Below, one piece after another: positions 1-11,100 of a DNA stretch of 64,000 nucleotides. The position numbers were made by a program, and so were the translations under genes. The stretch's first letter is position 1. The number at the start of each line of letters is the position of its first letter. The notes under the pieces are model-generated. The model was given only the letters and a program-made list of their open reading frames with translations, was not told the origin of the DNA and searched no databases. Source of the stretch: Glebionis coronaria (Eukaryota; Streptophyta; Magnoliopsida; Asterales; Asteraceae); NCBI GenBank assembly GCA_025667525.1, contig CM046876.1, forward strand, positions 533,312,038-533,376,037. Direction: 5' to 3'.

Positions 1-986
1 GATCGAAAAGAACCGAAACGGACAAACGACTACTCGTAGCGAAAAGGCAAAGTGAAGAGAAGTCAAGGGAAGTGAACCAAGACTAAGATCAATGCACAAG
101 GGATTAATGACAATCTTCAAATCATGAAGACGAAGAGCTTGTGTCTTATATAGTGGTTTAAGACGTGCCTTTCCAGCGAAACGTTGAACGGCTTTGGTAA
201 TGAATAAACACAAAGCAATTATTCATGTATAGACTAAGATCACTTTCAACAATAGTCTTAGTCTAAACCAAAATATGAGCACGGTATTAATTCACTTTCT
301 CTCCCACAAAGGGCCTACTAACTGTATGGGTGCAAACCATGGAAATCATGCTTGATACTTTAAGCTACTACTAACTCACTTTAAATCACCATAGTGAGTC
401 AAGTATCCAAGCAATGAAGGTTTGAGAGGATAAAAGGAAAGAATCACAAACCACAAACAAATGTCAAGGCAAGGATGCCAAGAACAAGCACATAGTCAAG
501 TAATGATCAAAAGAATGATCAAAGGGCATGTGGAAGAACGAAAGCGTACCTTTGCCACAAAGAGAAATCCATCAAGGAATCAATTCAATGCCCAACAATG
601 ACTATGATGAGTACTAAGTCTTCAAGGACTATTATCATTCCCAATCATCTTGGTATCAGCATTCAAGGATGTTGAAGATCAATGAAGATGAGTCTTCTAC
701 AAGTGCAAGTAACTCAATCCACAACCAATTAAGTGATTGATCTTCATGAGTACCTACACAAAGCAAGATGCAAACTAGTAGATACATTTCAAGAGTAGAT
801 CTAAAATGCATAAAGACTACTAATCTAAGAGGGGTGCAAAATTACCAATTAAAAGACCTATTTTCAAGTAAAAATAGTTTTGACCAAATAGAAACTTTAG
901 TACAACTTGTCCTTCTAATTTAAGGAGACAATGGATCGATCCAAGTTTTAAAGTACAATATACTTCAAAGATCTTGAGTGACCATC
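1..986 (-). mobile_element. Leader/internal part of a minus-strand LTR retrotransposon
   Basis: This stretch lies just inside the primer-binding site at 987-998 and so is the 5' untranslated internal part of a retrotransposon read on the minus strand. It has no convincing reading frame on either strand. The rest of the element, including any gag-pol, lies to the left of the window. The assignment rests on position next to the PBS and LTR, not on recognised protein sequence. Confidence 0.55.
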
Positions 987-998
987 GCTCTGATACCA
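987..998 (-). other. Primer-binding site (initiator Met tRNA type)
   Basis: On the minus strand this reads TGGTATCAGAGC, the usual plant retrotransposon PBS complementary to the 3' end of initiator tRNA-Met. It lies two bases (AT) inside the CA end of the LTR that begins at 1001. It fixes the element orientation as minus. Confidence 0.85.
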
Positions 999-1000
999 AT

Positions 1001-2551
1001 TGTAGAAACTAGAAGGGGGGGGGGGGTGAATAGTTTCTCTTCAATTAGTCACCTAATTTAAGTTACTTTGAATTAAGTGTGTATCAAAACTATCTTTTAC
1101 TTAAACCTAAGTTGCATAATGATTAGGTTTAATTCAAATGCATTCGCAATGGTAATAGGTAAGTATAATGATAATGACATAAGTAAAGAGTAAGGAAAGA
1201 GACAACCTAGTGACAAGACACCAAGATTTATAGTGGTTCGACAACGAGGTTCTATCCTCGTTTCTACTCCACTCCTCGAGTACACCTACTCGAGATTTCC
1301 ACTATATCCACAAGATCCCTTCTTGGCGGAGAAAGCCTTACATCGTCGCTTACATTATTTTCCGACACTAAGCTAAATGTCGAGACCTAATCATTAGCTA
1401 GGACCAATCTACACAACGTTGCTTACTTCACAATTTAACGACACAAGGCTAGATGTCGAGTTCTAATCTCAAGGTAGAACCAATCTTCACGACGTTGCCT
1501 ACTTCACCATTTAACGACACAAGGCTAGATGTCGAGTTCTAATCCAAAGCTAGAACCAATCTTCACGACTCTTCACTTTGAAGCTAAGTGAGAACTTCAC
1601 ACAACACAACTACTAATCACTTCCAAGTTTAGTGAGAACTCACAAGACACAACCACATCACTTTATAGTTTAGTGAGAACTACTACACAAATCTATTACA
1701 AGTCAACTAGACATATCCAAGTACACACATGTAGCTTGGATCTACACAACACAAATCCAAGCAAACACATATGCAATGGATGTACACAACAAATCCAAGT
1801 ATTTGCAAATAGCTTGGATGAACACAACTAGTCCAAGTATTTCATAAATACAAATGGATTAACAAAAATAAAAAGGCTAACACGATGAACATGACTAATT
1901 CATGGATTCATCTTTATCACAACACTAGTGAGTGAGTGATCTTCTCATTGGATAAAGTAAAGGAGGAGATCAAGAGGATAATCATATGTAAACATCCTTA
2001 ACACTTTAAGTGATCATTTACTAATGATTATGCTATAGAAAAGAGAAAGGGGCTGAGAAAAACGTCCAAGTGGCTTATTGAAAATGAGATTTGATCCACT
2101 ATTTATAAAAGACAAAGTCCAACGGCTAGCTGGGCGCGGATCCTTATCTAGCCGACGGTACCTTATCGATAAGGAACCGCCTAGCTATTTAAGGTACCGC
2201 CCAGTAGAGTCCGCTCCCTTTTTTGTCTTTTAGTGGGGTAGGAATATCTGAGGTGTTTTAAACCTTCAAAGGATATTCTTATGGCATATGGAATATGCCA
2301 TTTTCAAATTTATATTTTCCACTTTAATAAAACATTTTCTTAAAAAGAAAGTTTATTAAAAAATCTTTTGTCATATTAACAAAAGTGAGTTTTAAGGATA
2401 ATCACTTTGATGATCACTAAGTATGATTAAGAAAAGTTAGTGATATGATTATTACCTTGATGATAGTGTTAGTTAAATAATTCGTTTTGTGTTTTATACT
2501 AAATGTGTTGTATAGTTTGTTGTGATCAAAACTAAGAAAGATTAGTTAACA
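1001..2551 (-). mobile_element. 5' LTR of a minus-strand retrotransposon (outer edge approximate)
   Basis: The LTR edge next to the PBS is clear: on the minus strand it ends in TTTCTACA, followed by AT and the PBS. A 12-G run lies at 1015-1026, near the end of the LTR. The outer edge near 2551 (minus-strand start TGTTAACTAATC) is a guess, because the partner LTR is outside the window and no target duplication can be checked. A TATA box on the minus strand at 2099-2107 supports LTR identity. Superfamily is uncertain; the PBS fits Copia or Tekay-type Gypsy. Confidence 0.6.
2099..2107 (-). promoter_or_regulatory. LTR TATA box (minus strand)
   Basis: The minus strand reads TATAAATAG here, about 1.1 kb upstream of the PBS in element orientation. 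That suits the U3 promoter of the LTR. A transcript start would be expected about 30 bases further along the minus strand, near 2070. Confidence 0.5.
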
Positions 2552-4414
2552 CTAATAATGTTTTTAGGCATCACTTGCATTAACAGCCTCGTAGGTAGAA
2601 CTTGTACCCAAATAAATGATGGTCTTGCCCCGTCACAGAAACATGTATATAAATTTGATGATTTATTCATGATACAATTCAAAAGTGCTCAAACAACTGT
2701 GTTCCATATCCCAAATCATAGCACATTATATAAAAGCGTAATTTAGAGGGTATAAGGCTCAGGTGCATAATCATGTAAGGAATACCCGAACCCGTGTGGC
2801 TGCAACCACATGTCGCCAAGCCAAGCCACGGGTTGTAGAAAACCACACTTATGAAAGCAGTCTAAACTCATGTATGCATCAAACCCCCCCCCCCCCCAAA
2901 AAAAAAAAGGTTACTCAATTGCAACAAACATCAATACTGATGTGTCCAACAACACTCGAAAAACAAAAAAAAACATTCGTTAACAGAGTTACGTGTTTGG
3001 TATGACTACACAATTTTGGTCAATGGCAATGTAAAAAACATTAATCTTATTGTTTTGAGGCTCAGATAAGTAACCAATCGGGCATGTCGAAAATGTAACA
3101 CAGTGTCACAACTGCAAACATTGCAAGCTTGCCCCGCCAAGATATATTTAGTCCAAAGTTTAATGGAACCCGGTTAGGGACGTTAAAATATAATCATCAC
3201 AGCCCGTGGGACCATTAAGACGTGTATAATGGAACACACACGTTCGATTCACCATCGGCACACATCCGGACCATCGTCACCTGCAATGGATAGCGGCAAC
3301 GAAAGATTCGATGGCATCGAACGTGAATCAGCCGAAAGTATATGCAAACCTGAGCAACTGTTTCTAGTTTTAAATAGAAACAACCTTCAAAAGCAATAGA
3401 AAAGGGTCACAATGTCACATCATGGGTGCGACCAAATGACATTCCTACCAATATTCTGGTCAAGCCCGGAGGAAGGCGAAACCATCGTCACGTGGCCGTT
3501 GCAATCGTTGCCTGCATAGCGGCAACGAAAGCATCAAGACATAATAGGTTTGGCTCAGATTTGCGATCCCCGAACAGGATAAAAGAGTACCTAGCCCGCC
3601 GTGGCTGCAAACACGATAGAGTGATGCCTCGCCAAAGCACGGCTGGGCGACACCCAACACAGTCCCATGACTGATGTTAATCAATAATATCATCACAGTT
3701 CCAGAACTGATGTTAACCAACAATATCATCATCGCCTACGATAAATATAAACCAACATGATAGGCTACACATATTCAGAGCCTCACATTAGAGGTAACCG
3801 TTGTTTTCTTGTTATTAAGGATCAAAGACGCGTGACACCCAACATAAACTTACCATCCTAATTTTTTATAGACAAACTTCTGCTGAGTTAGGCAGATAAT
3901 GAATTGCACCTAAAATCGGAAACCCACAAAAAAAGTCCTAAACACCATACTAAAAAACGTATTTATATTTGTAAATGACAACAGCCGTGGCTTTTAGCAG
4001 ATGGAAGACGCCAAGGCAAAAAGTCAGCCGGCATCTTCCTATTTTTTGCTAACCAACCAAATGCAAGCTGCAAGTAACTGTGGTTCAAAGTTAACCACAA
4101 CCATCGATTCCCACACTCACAGCCCAAACATGTAGATGCAACCTCGAAAGGTTTCCGTATTTTTCCGGTGTATAGCATAGGCTTAGATAAGGCGCTATCT
4201 GGGAAAAACAGCCATAACCCGGCATGGCTGCAACCTTGAAAGGTCGCCGCGCCAAGATCCGAGCTGTGTTATCTTTACCCGCGCCCGTTTAACCTCATCA
4301 CAACCCTATATTAATAATTATATAACCATACAACTACTCACCACAGCGTATCACATATACAATCAGTTAATAGGGTTAGACCAGGAAAATCCAAAGACAA
4401 CGGGTATCACAACA
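2552..4414. other. Gene-free DNA with diverged GC-rich motif repeats
   Basis: I see no gene. A GC-rich imperfect hairpin motif (CCCG...TGGCTGCAA...GCCAAG) recurs at 2791-2832, 3595-3647 and 4218-4270, with partial versions near 3125 and 3984. A second segment (ACCATCGTCAC, then ATAGCGGCAACGAAAG) occurs at about 3271-3310 and 3481-3530, so part of the block was duplicated and then diverged. A run of 14 C followed by 11 A lies at 2884-2908. The block looks transposon-derived, but I cannot assign a superfamily. Confidence 0.4.
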
Positions 4415-5341
4415 AATTAACCTTCATATAATAGGGGAGAATGACGGTTCCATAGGAACTGACTCTCCTCACATCCCAAATAAAAAACAATTTCTTTGCC
4501 TCTCACATACTCATCCTTCTCTGACAAAACTTTCACGCACTAAACACACAGACAGTACACAAACGGTAATCCAAGACCCGGCACAAGCATCATTAAACAC
4601 ATTTCAGACACCGAATCTAATATTGTTTACCAAAAATCACCAACGTCGCCTGCCACTAACGGCGGCATCGAAGGGATCAACGGTATCGATTCGTATACCA
4701 ATGATGCACCACACGTATATTAGATCTTAGATCTAAAATCAAATGGACCCACTATTTTGGATCAGATCAAGAGAGATTAGATCTTTTTTTTTCTTTGAGC
4801 TCATTTGGCAACTTATAAGGTCATCGCAATCGGGAATAAGCGAGTAACCAGATTTAAGAAACAAAGCAACATCCATGAGTTTTAGCAGACAACATATAAA
4901 TCAACAATCAAAGAGTAACATAACTCACCGAAAACCCAGATACGATCAAAACATCATCCATGGCCGCCGATCAGATTTTGAGCTACTGAGATGTTGTGTT
5001 TTTTTATTATAAAAACAATTTATAATAGAGATGTTGTGAGATGGAGGCATATAAAAACAGCCAATCAATTGAGGGGGCAATCACCAAATGAAAAACATCT
5101 AAATTAATCACCAAAGGCCAACAATCTACAGGAACAACAATCAATGCCAACGGAGATACAATCAATGCGAACGAGAGATCCAAAACGGGACAGCTCACCG
5201 TTTGTGTGTGTTTAGTGCGTGAAAGTTTTGTGAGAGAAGGATGAGTATGCGAGAGGCGAAGAAATTGTTTTTTATTTAGGATTGAGGAGAATCACTGCTC
5301 CTATGGAAGCGTGATTCTCCCCTATTATATAAAGGTTAATT
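4415..5341. mobile_element. Inverted-repeat (foldback-like) element, 927 bp
   Basis: The left arm 4415-4566 and right arm 5197-5341 are long, well-matched inverted repeats: both read, inward, AATTAACCTT, ATAATAGGGGAGAAT, CAATTTCTT and TTTCACGCACTAAACACAC. About 630 bp lie between them. In the right arm, GGAGAATCAC and GTGATTCTCC pair around a smaller palindrome, giving a potential cruciform. If the termini are taken as CCTT...AAGG, each side is flanked by TTAA; because TTAA is palindromic, this is not proof of a target duplication. No transposase is visible. Confidence 0.55.
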
Positions 5342-5539
5342 CCTACCTATCCATTTAGAGGTAATGTCTTCGAAAAAGGAAAACTTCTTTATTTCTTGTT
5401 TGGATATATCATCATACCTTTAAGTTTTGACATACCTCTTCTCCTCAAGTCATTGAATACCAAAGCTTCCTTTCAAGCTGATAGTGTTCGTAATCTTCTC
5501 ATGAAATGTTTGAACCATCTCAACTATCCATAACTCATA

Positions 5540-5797
5540 CTCCCCCCGTCTCAATTTATTAGTCCACTATTGACTTTTAAAATCTTTTTTTACTAAACTT
5601 TGACCTTAAATTATTATTTTTATGTTATGTAATATTTGATGAAAATTATACCAAATGAAAATACAACTAAAACTCAAATCCATACGTATATTTTGCATCA
5701 AGTATTATATAACACAATAATATTAATTTAAAGTCAAATTTGAATGAAAAAGACTATGAAAAATGAATAGAGGACTAATAAATTGGGACGGAGGGAG
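5540..5797. mobile_element. Stowaway-type MITE
   Basis: The termini are CTCCCCCCGTCTCAATTTAT and its inverted partner ATAAATTGGGACGGAGGGAG, the hallmark ends of Stowaway (Tc1/mariner-derived) MITEs. A TA dinucleotide flanks each end (5538-5539 and 5798-5799). The 258-bp length and AT-rich interior fit the family. There is no coding capacity. Confidence 0.92.
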
Positions 5798-5799
5798 TA

Positions 5800-7652
5800 T
5801 TGTTTATTATATTTTGCATTTCAAGTTTCGCTCTACAAGCTTCATTTGAAGTCAGTCTAATATTATTTCACCATAAATATGTCTTAACATTCGTATTTTT
5901 GCCACCTCCCCTATTTGCTTGAACTTTCGTAATCAGTTTTGTTACTCGTACAACATGGTTTAATTGTCACTCTATTGAGTTCATTTTCCCTCTAATGGAC
6001 TCTTTTATCACACAGAATTTACGAAGTCGTCATCTACTCTAATCAGACTATTCTGATACGATAAAAACATATACGATTCTGTTAACTTCTTAAAATTGGC
6101 TTATAACAAATTAAATGAGAAACAAAATTATTTTTACAAGAACATATTTTTTTCGTTTTTTCAAAACGACATTATTATACCTGACCATAATGAGTTTTCT
6201 TTAATTTCGCAACAAAATTTAAATTATATCAATACGATAAATTTTATCATGACATTTTTTTTGAGAGAATATTTTTTTCTAGTTAAATTTATGCTATGAT
6301 AAGTTATTATATATATATTGCCGACGGTCTATCAATTGAGAAAAAAATTCCCGTCCGTTCAAATTTGATACATAGTTAATCTCAGCCGTCCTAATTCATT
6401 AATTATCTTTATAGCAAACTAGAGTTGAAATAGGAAAGTAAAGTACATATTCAAATAAGATGAGATATGATAACTTTGAAATGACCGGTAATGTTGGCAG
6501 ACAAATAGGGTGAAACAAACTAAACAATGTTATCCAGATAGTTTTGTAAATTGAATCCTAAATAAAATGAATTGAATTTTGGCATTGACCATTACACTTA
6601 TAAATATAAAATCATTTTCATTTCATAACATCAATTAAGTCAGTTAAAAAACGTAGATTGAACACTTTCTATTTTAGCCATTGTATTCCAAGTTATTCCA
6701 TCTACACAAATGAACATGTGAAACTATGTGTTCCCTACCACATCGAATGCCAAAGAAGATATCAAGACAAACTTCCTGTCTACACAACGTCATTTCTTTA
6801 TAGTGTAGACATGATATTTCCTTTTTCCATTGAATAGCAAGTTGGGGAAAAAATGTCCATATCAATACTTATGAGGTAATATTCAGATAGACAATTTTTT
6901 TGTTTTTGCTTTTCAATATACAAATCTTTTCGTATTTTTGTATGAAGGTGTAATATTATTTCTCTTCTTTAAATAGGACCATGGTCGCCGATGCCCATCC
7001 GCTGCTTGATGCAGTGAATCACACAACCAAAAAAGGAAAACAAAGACAAATTGGCGACATGGAAATAGAAGGATGTTATTAAAATTGAAAGTTTGGCCCA
7101 TGAGACCATTTGTTATTCGGTTGATAATACTCTTAATGTATGTGTTACTATTCCAAAATTGAAGGTGGATGTTTTTTGCCAATGACTAAAGAATAAAAAA
7201 TAAAGAAACTATGTTTCTACTAATGTATAATTCTTCTACTTTTTTAAGTAGTATTTGTCTATATGCGATAATATACTTCGGGCAAGTTTCTTATTATTAG
7301 TATAAATTATTTAATCATTAGACCCGGGAATGTAAGGGTACTATACTATTTCTTTTGTTTCGAATTCTTCCTTTCACAGTTCTATAACAAACTGAAAATT
7401 ATAAAAAATAAATAAGATTGAAAAATTTAAAAGAAATATATATAAATATATAGAGGATACAAGTGGCTTTTTGGGAGAGTCTTTGTAACCTTACTCTTTT
7501 TGTTTTCAAACTTTTTATAGTACTTTATATATTTTTATTTATTACTCTCACTTAATAAAAATGTCTCTAAACGTTTAGATGTGTGTGAATTTTTAATTTT
7601 TTTTTTTGTTAAAGTTAGAAAACATTTGTTTATATTTTTTATTAAATCGTTA
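5800..7652. other. AT-rich gene-free DNA, probable Helitron body in its right part
   Basis: The sequence is strongly AT-rich and I find no supported gene. The right part should belong to the Helitron that ends at 7678, but I could not place its 5' TC terminus. Short open frames here are unremarkable. Confidence 0.4.
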
Positions 7653-7678
7653 TACCCGCGTAACGGGTATTGTACTAG
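7653..7678 (+). mobile_element. Helitron 3' terminus
   Basis: A hairpin (TACCCG at 7653-7658, loop CGTAA, CGGGTA at 7664-7669) is followed six bases later by CTAG at 7675-7678 and then T. A short stem followed by CTRR and a T from the split AT target is the standard 3' end of plant Helitrons. The 5' TC end was not located, so element length and cargo are unknown. It ends less than 200 bp upstream of the TATA box of the next gene. Confidence 0.65.
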
Positions 7679-7863
7679 TTATTACTTTGTTAAAAAAAGA
7701 AGTTATTATTACATTATATTCGACTAAAAAACTTAAAAACGAAAAATATACTCTCTTATATTATATTTAGAAGGCGTACTGCAAAAAAGGAAACATGTTT
7801 TAAAATAACTAATAATCCTAATAATAATCATAAATCGAATTGCTAATCGTCTTTTATTGTTTG

Positions 7864-7871
7864 TATAAAAA
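7864..7871 (+). promoter_or_regulatory. TATA box of the G3BP-like gene
   Basis: TATAAAAA lies 277 bp upstream of the start codon. It is followed by a pyrimidine-rich stretch (CTTTCTCCACACTC) suited to a transcription start near 7895-7905. Assigned by sequence and position only. Confidence 0.55.
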
Positions 7872-7940
7872 CCCCATTAAAGGATCCCTTTCTCCACACT
7901 CTTTTTCACTCATTCGCGCCCACGATCCGTACGAACAAAG

Positions 7941-7955
7941 AAACCCTAACCCTAA
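7941..7955 (+). promoter_or_regulatory. Telo-box in the 5' leader
   Basis: AAACCCTAACCCTAA sits just downstream of the predicted transcription start. Such telo-boxes are common in promoters and leaders of plant genes for translation and RNA metabolism, which fits an RNA-binding protein. It is two repeat units, not an interstitial telomere. Confidence 0.6.
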
Positions 7956-8140
7956 TTTCACAATCGCTAACAAGAAGAGAATCTATTTTATTATAGATTC
8001 TCTCACTTTAATCCCACACTCTCGATCCTTTTGTTTCTGGTACAGATTCTCTCTTTTTTTATATAAAATTCTAGTTTGGTTATTTTTTTTTATAAATTAA
8101 TGTTTTTTTTTTGTTTTTTAGGTTTTTTTGCTGATCTGTA

Positions 8141-11100
8141 ATGACGGAATCAGGATCTCCTGTTGCGGCTCACGTTGTATGTTTTTTTAATGTTTTTTTT
8201 AATTGTTGTGTTTGGTTTTGAGCTTAGAAGCTGTTTTTTTAGGTGGTGTTGTTTTTAGAGATGTTTGCGCGAAGATGTGTTTTTTTTAGTTAATGTTGTA
8301 TGGTGGTATAGAGGCTGGCTTATTGTTGGGGTGTTTGTTTAAGCTTATATAGTGGGCGTATAGCTTATTTGGGTTTCGGCTTATGTTTTGCAAAAGCTCG
8401 ATTTTTATGGCTTGTTTTGAAACTTTTTGGTTTAAAGCTTATTATGATGTGATAAACTTATATACGCAGAAAAGTTTCAAAATAAGCTACAAAATTTGAG
8501 CTTATGAAACATAAGGCGAAAACTAAATAAGCGAGGCCGAAACAAACACCTCTATCTGTTTTTCTTAGTTAATGTTTATGGTGGTATAGAGGCTTATTGT
8601 TGGGGTGTTTGTTTAAGCTTATATAGTGGGCGTATAACTTATTTGGGTTTCGGCTTATGTTTCGTAAGCTTGATTTTTATGGCTTGTTTTGAAACTTTTT
8701 GGTTTAAAGCTTATTATGATGTAATAAGCAGAAAAGTTTCAAAATAAGCTACAAAATTTGAGCTTATGAAACATTAGGCGAAAACTAAATAAGCCACAAG
8801 CCTGCAAATAAGCCGAAACACACACCCCTATTTGGTTTTTTAGTTAATGTTGTATGGTGGTATAGAGGCTTATTGTTGGGGTGTTTGTTTAAGCTTATTT
8901 AGTGGGCGTATAACTTATTTGGGTTTCGGCGTATGTTTCGTAAGCTTGATTTTTATGGCTTGTTTTGAAACTTTTTGGTTTAAAGCTTATTATGATGTGA
9001 TAAACTTATGTAAGCAGAAAAGTTTCAAAATAAGCTACAAAATTTGAGCTTATGAAACATTAGGCGAAAACTAAATAAGCCACAAGCCCACATATAAGCC
9101 GAAACAAACACCCTTATTTGGTTTTTTAGTTAATGTTGTATGGTGGTATAGAGGCTTATTGTTGGGGTGTTTGTTTAAGCTTATTTAGTGGGCGTATAAC
9201 TTATTTGGGTTTCGGCGTATGTTTCGTAAGCTTGATTTTTATGGCTTGTTTTGAAACTTTTTGGTTTAAAGCTTATTATGATAGTGATAAACTTATGTAA
9301 GCAGAAAAGTTTCAAAATAAGCTACAAAATTTGAGCTTATGAAACATAAGGCGAAAACTAAATAAGCCACAAGCCCACATGTAAGCCAAAACAAACACCC
9401 TTATTTGGTTTTTTAGTTAATGTTGTATGGTGGTGTAGAGGCTTATTTTTGGGGTGTTTGTTTAAGCTTATATAGCGGGCGTATAACTTATTTGGGTTTC
9501 GGCTTATGTTTCGTAAGCTTGCTTTTTGTGGCTTGTTTTGAAACTTTTTGGTTTAAAGCTTATTATGATGTGATAAACTTATATAAGCAGAAAAGTTTCA
9601 AAATAAGCTACAAAATATGAGCTTATGAAACATTAGGCGAAAACTAAATAAGCTACAAGCCCACATATAAGCTGAAACATGCACTCCTATTTGGTTTTTG
9701 GCTTATATTTCATAAGCTCGCTTTTTTCTGGCTTATTATGAAACTTTTCTGTTTAGATAAGCTTTATTATGATTTGATAAACTTATATGAGTCGAAAAGT
9801 TTCAAAATAAGCCAGAAAAAAGTGAGCTTATGAAGCACAAGATGTTATGGTGACATTGTAAACGCCCCTAGTCTATGACATTGTAAACATGTGATGTATG
9901 TTACTAGGGAAGGTGAGGTATGGGGGTTTGAGCCCTAGACCTGGCTTACCACTTTGATGGTGGTTATTGTAACACAAGATGCTACGGTGAATATGTTATA
10001 AAGTCTGTCATTGTATCTAACTGTTAATTTGCTCTTTTATCTTGAGGATACATTCATAATTTTGGGGTTTAACTAATAAAAAACCGTGATAATATCTTTA
10101 CTGCTTGTGTAAAAAGGAAAACATAGTCACCCACTTAATCAGCACATTGTGGACATGTGCCCCTAATGTGACTTAAACCCGCAACCAAGAGGCCAAAGGT
10201 CCATTGGTAGATTTTGTTACTGTCGGTTGGAACCTAGTTGCGCAACTTTTAAGCTATTGGTCTCGCGGGCAAAATGACTTATGGAACTGCATTTGGTTTT
10301 GTATTTTAAATTGTGATTCTGATGTATGTGTAAATTTGCTCGAGTGTGTGGTTGTATAGATTAAATTGCAGCTTTAAGTGACTTAGAGTTATGTATACAG
10401 GTTGGGAACGCATTTGTTTCACAGTATTATCTTATACTGCACAAGTCACCTGGGCTGGTTCATCGGTTTTATCAGGATATCAGTAGCATCGGTCGACCTG
10501 AAGAAAATGGTAGTATGAGCGTTACTACTACTATGGAGGTATAATTTCTGTTTGTTTATTAACTTGGTATAGTGTTTCATATGTACCTACGAATTTTATT
10601 ATAAATAAATGATAGCTATCATTGAACTTTTTGCAATCTACCTTGAGCAACTTAGACGTTTAAAGTGTTTAACTTTTTTTGTTTGCTAACTACTTTTTTT
10701 AGCTATATATTGATTAAACATTCATCAAATTAGATAAACTGCTGGTATTGTAAATGTGATTACTATAGAACATCAGCAAATTGAGATATGTGAAAGTGAT
10801 CTGGAAAATTTTCATGTCTGGTCTTTAATGTTGGTACTTGATATTGGCATGCAGGGAATCCATGATAAAATAGTTTCGCTTATGTATGACGAGTCAAGGG
10901 TTGAGATCAAATATGTTGATTCACTAGCCTCATTTGATGGCGGAGTCAGTGTACTAGTGACTGGATGCATGACTGGAAAGGATGAAATTCCCAAGAGTTT
11001 TTCACAATCTTTCTTCCTTGCACCTCAAGACAATGGCTTCTTCGTGTTGAGTGACATATTCCGTTTCACGGAGAGTGCTAGTCAACAGGAGAATGCTAAT

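Noticed and set aside
987..998. tRNA gene fragments at the PBS sites
   Set aside because: Only 12-15 bases match tRNA 3' ends and each sits against an LTR; no tRNA body is present.
7941..7955. Interstitial telomere repeat
   Set aside because: Only two CCCTAA units; a telo-box in a gene leader explains it better.
8847..9620. Two 66-codon open frames in the G3BP intron
   Set aside because: They are repeated pieces of the MITE array, not genes.
8286..9690. CRISPR-like regular repeat-spacer pattern
   Set aside because: Units are about 280 bp, self-complementary, lack unique spacers, and lie in a plant intron.
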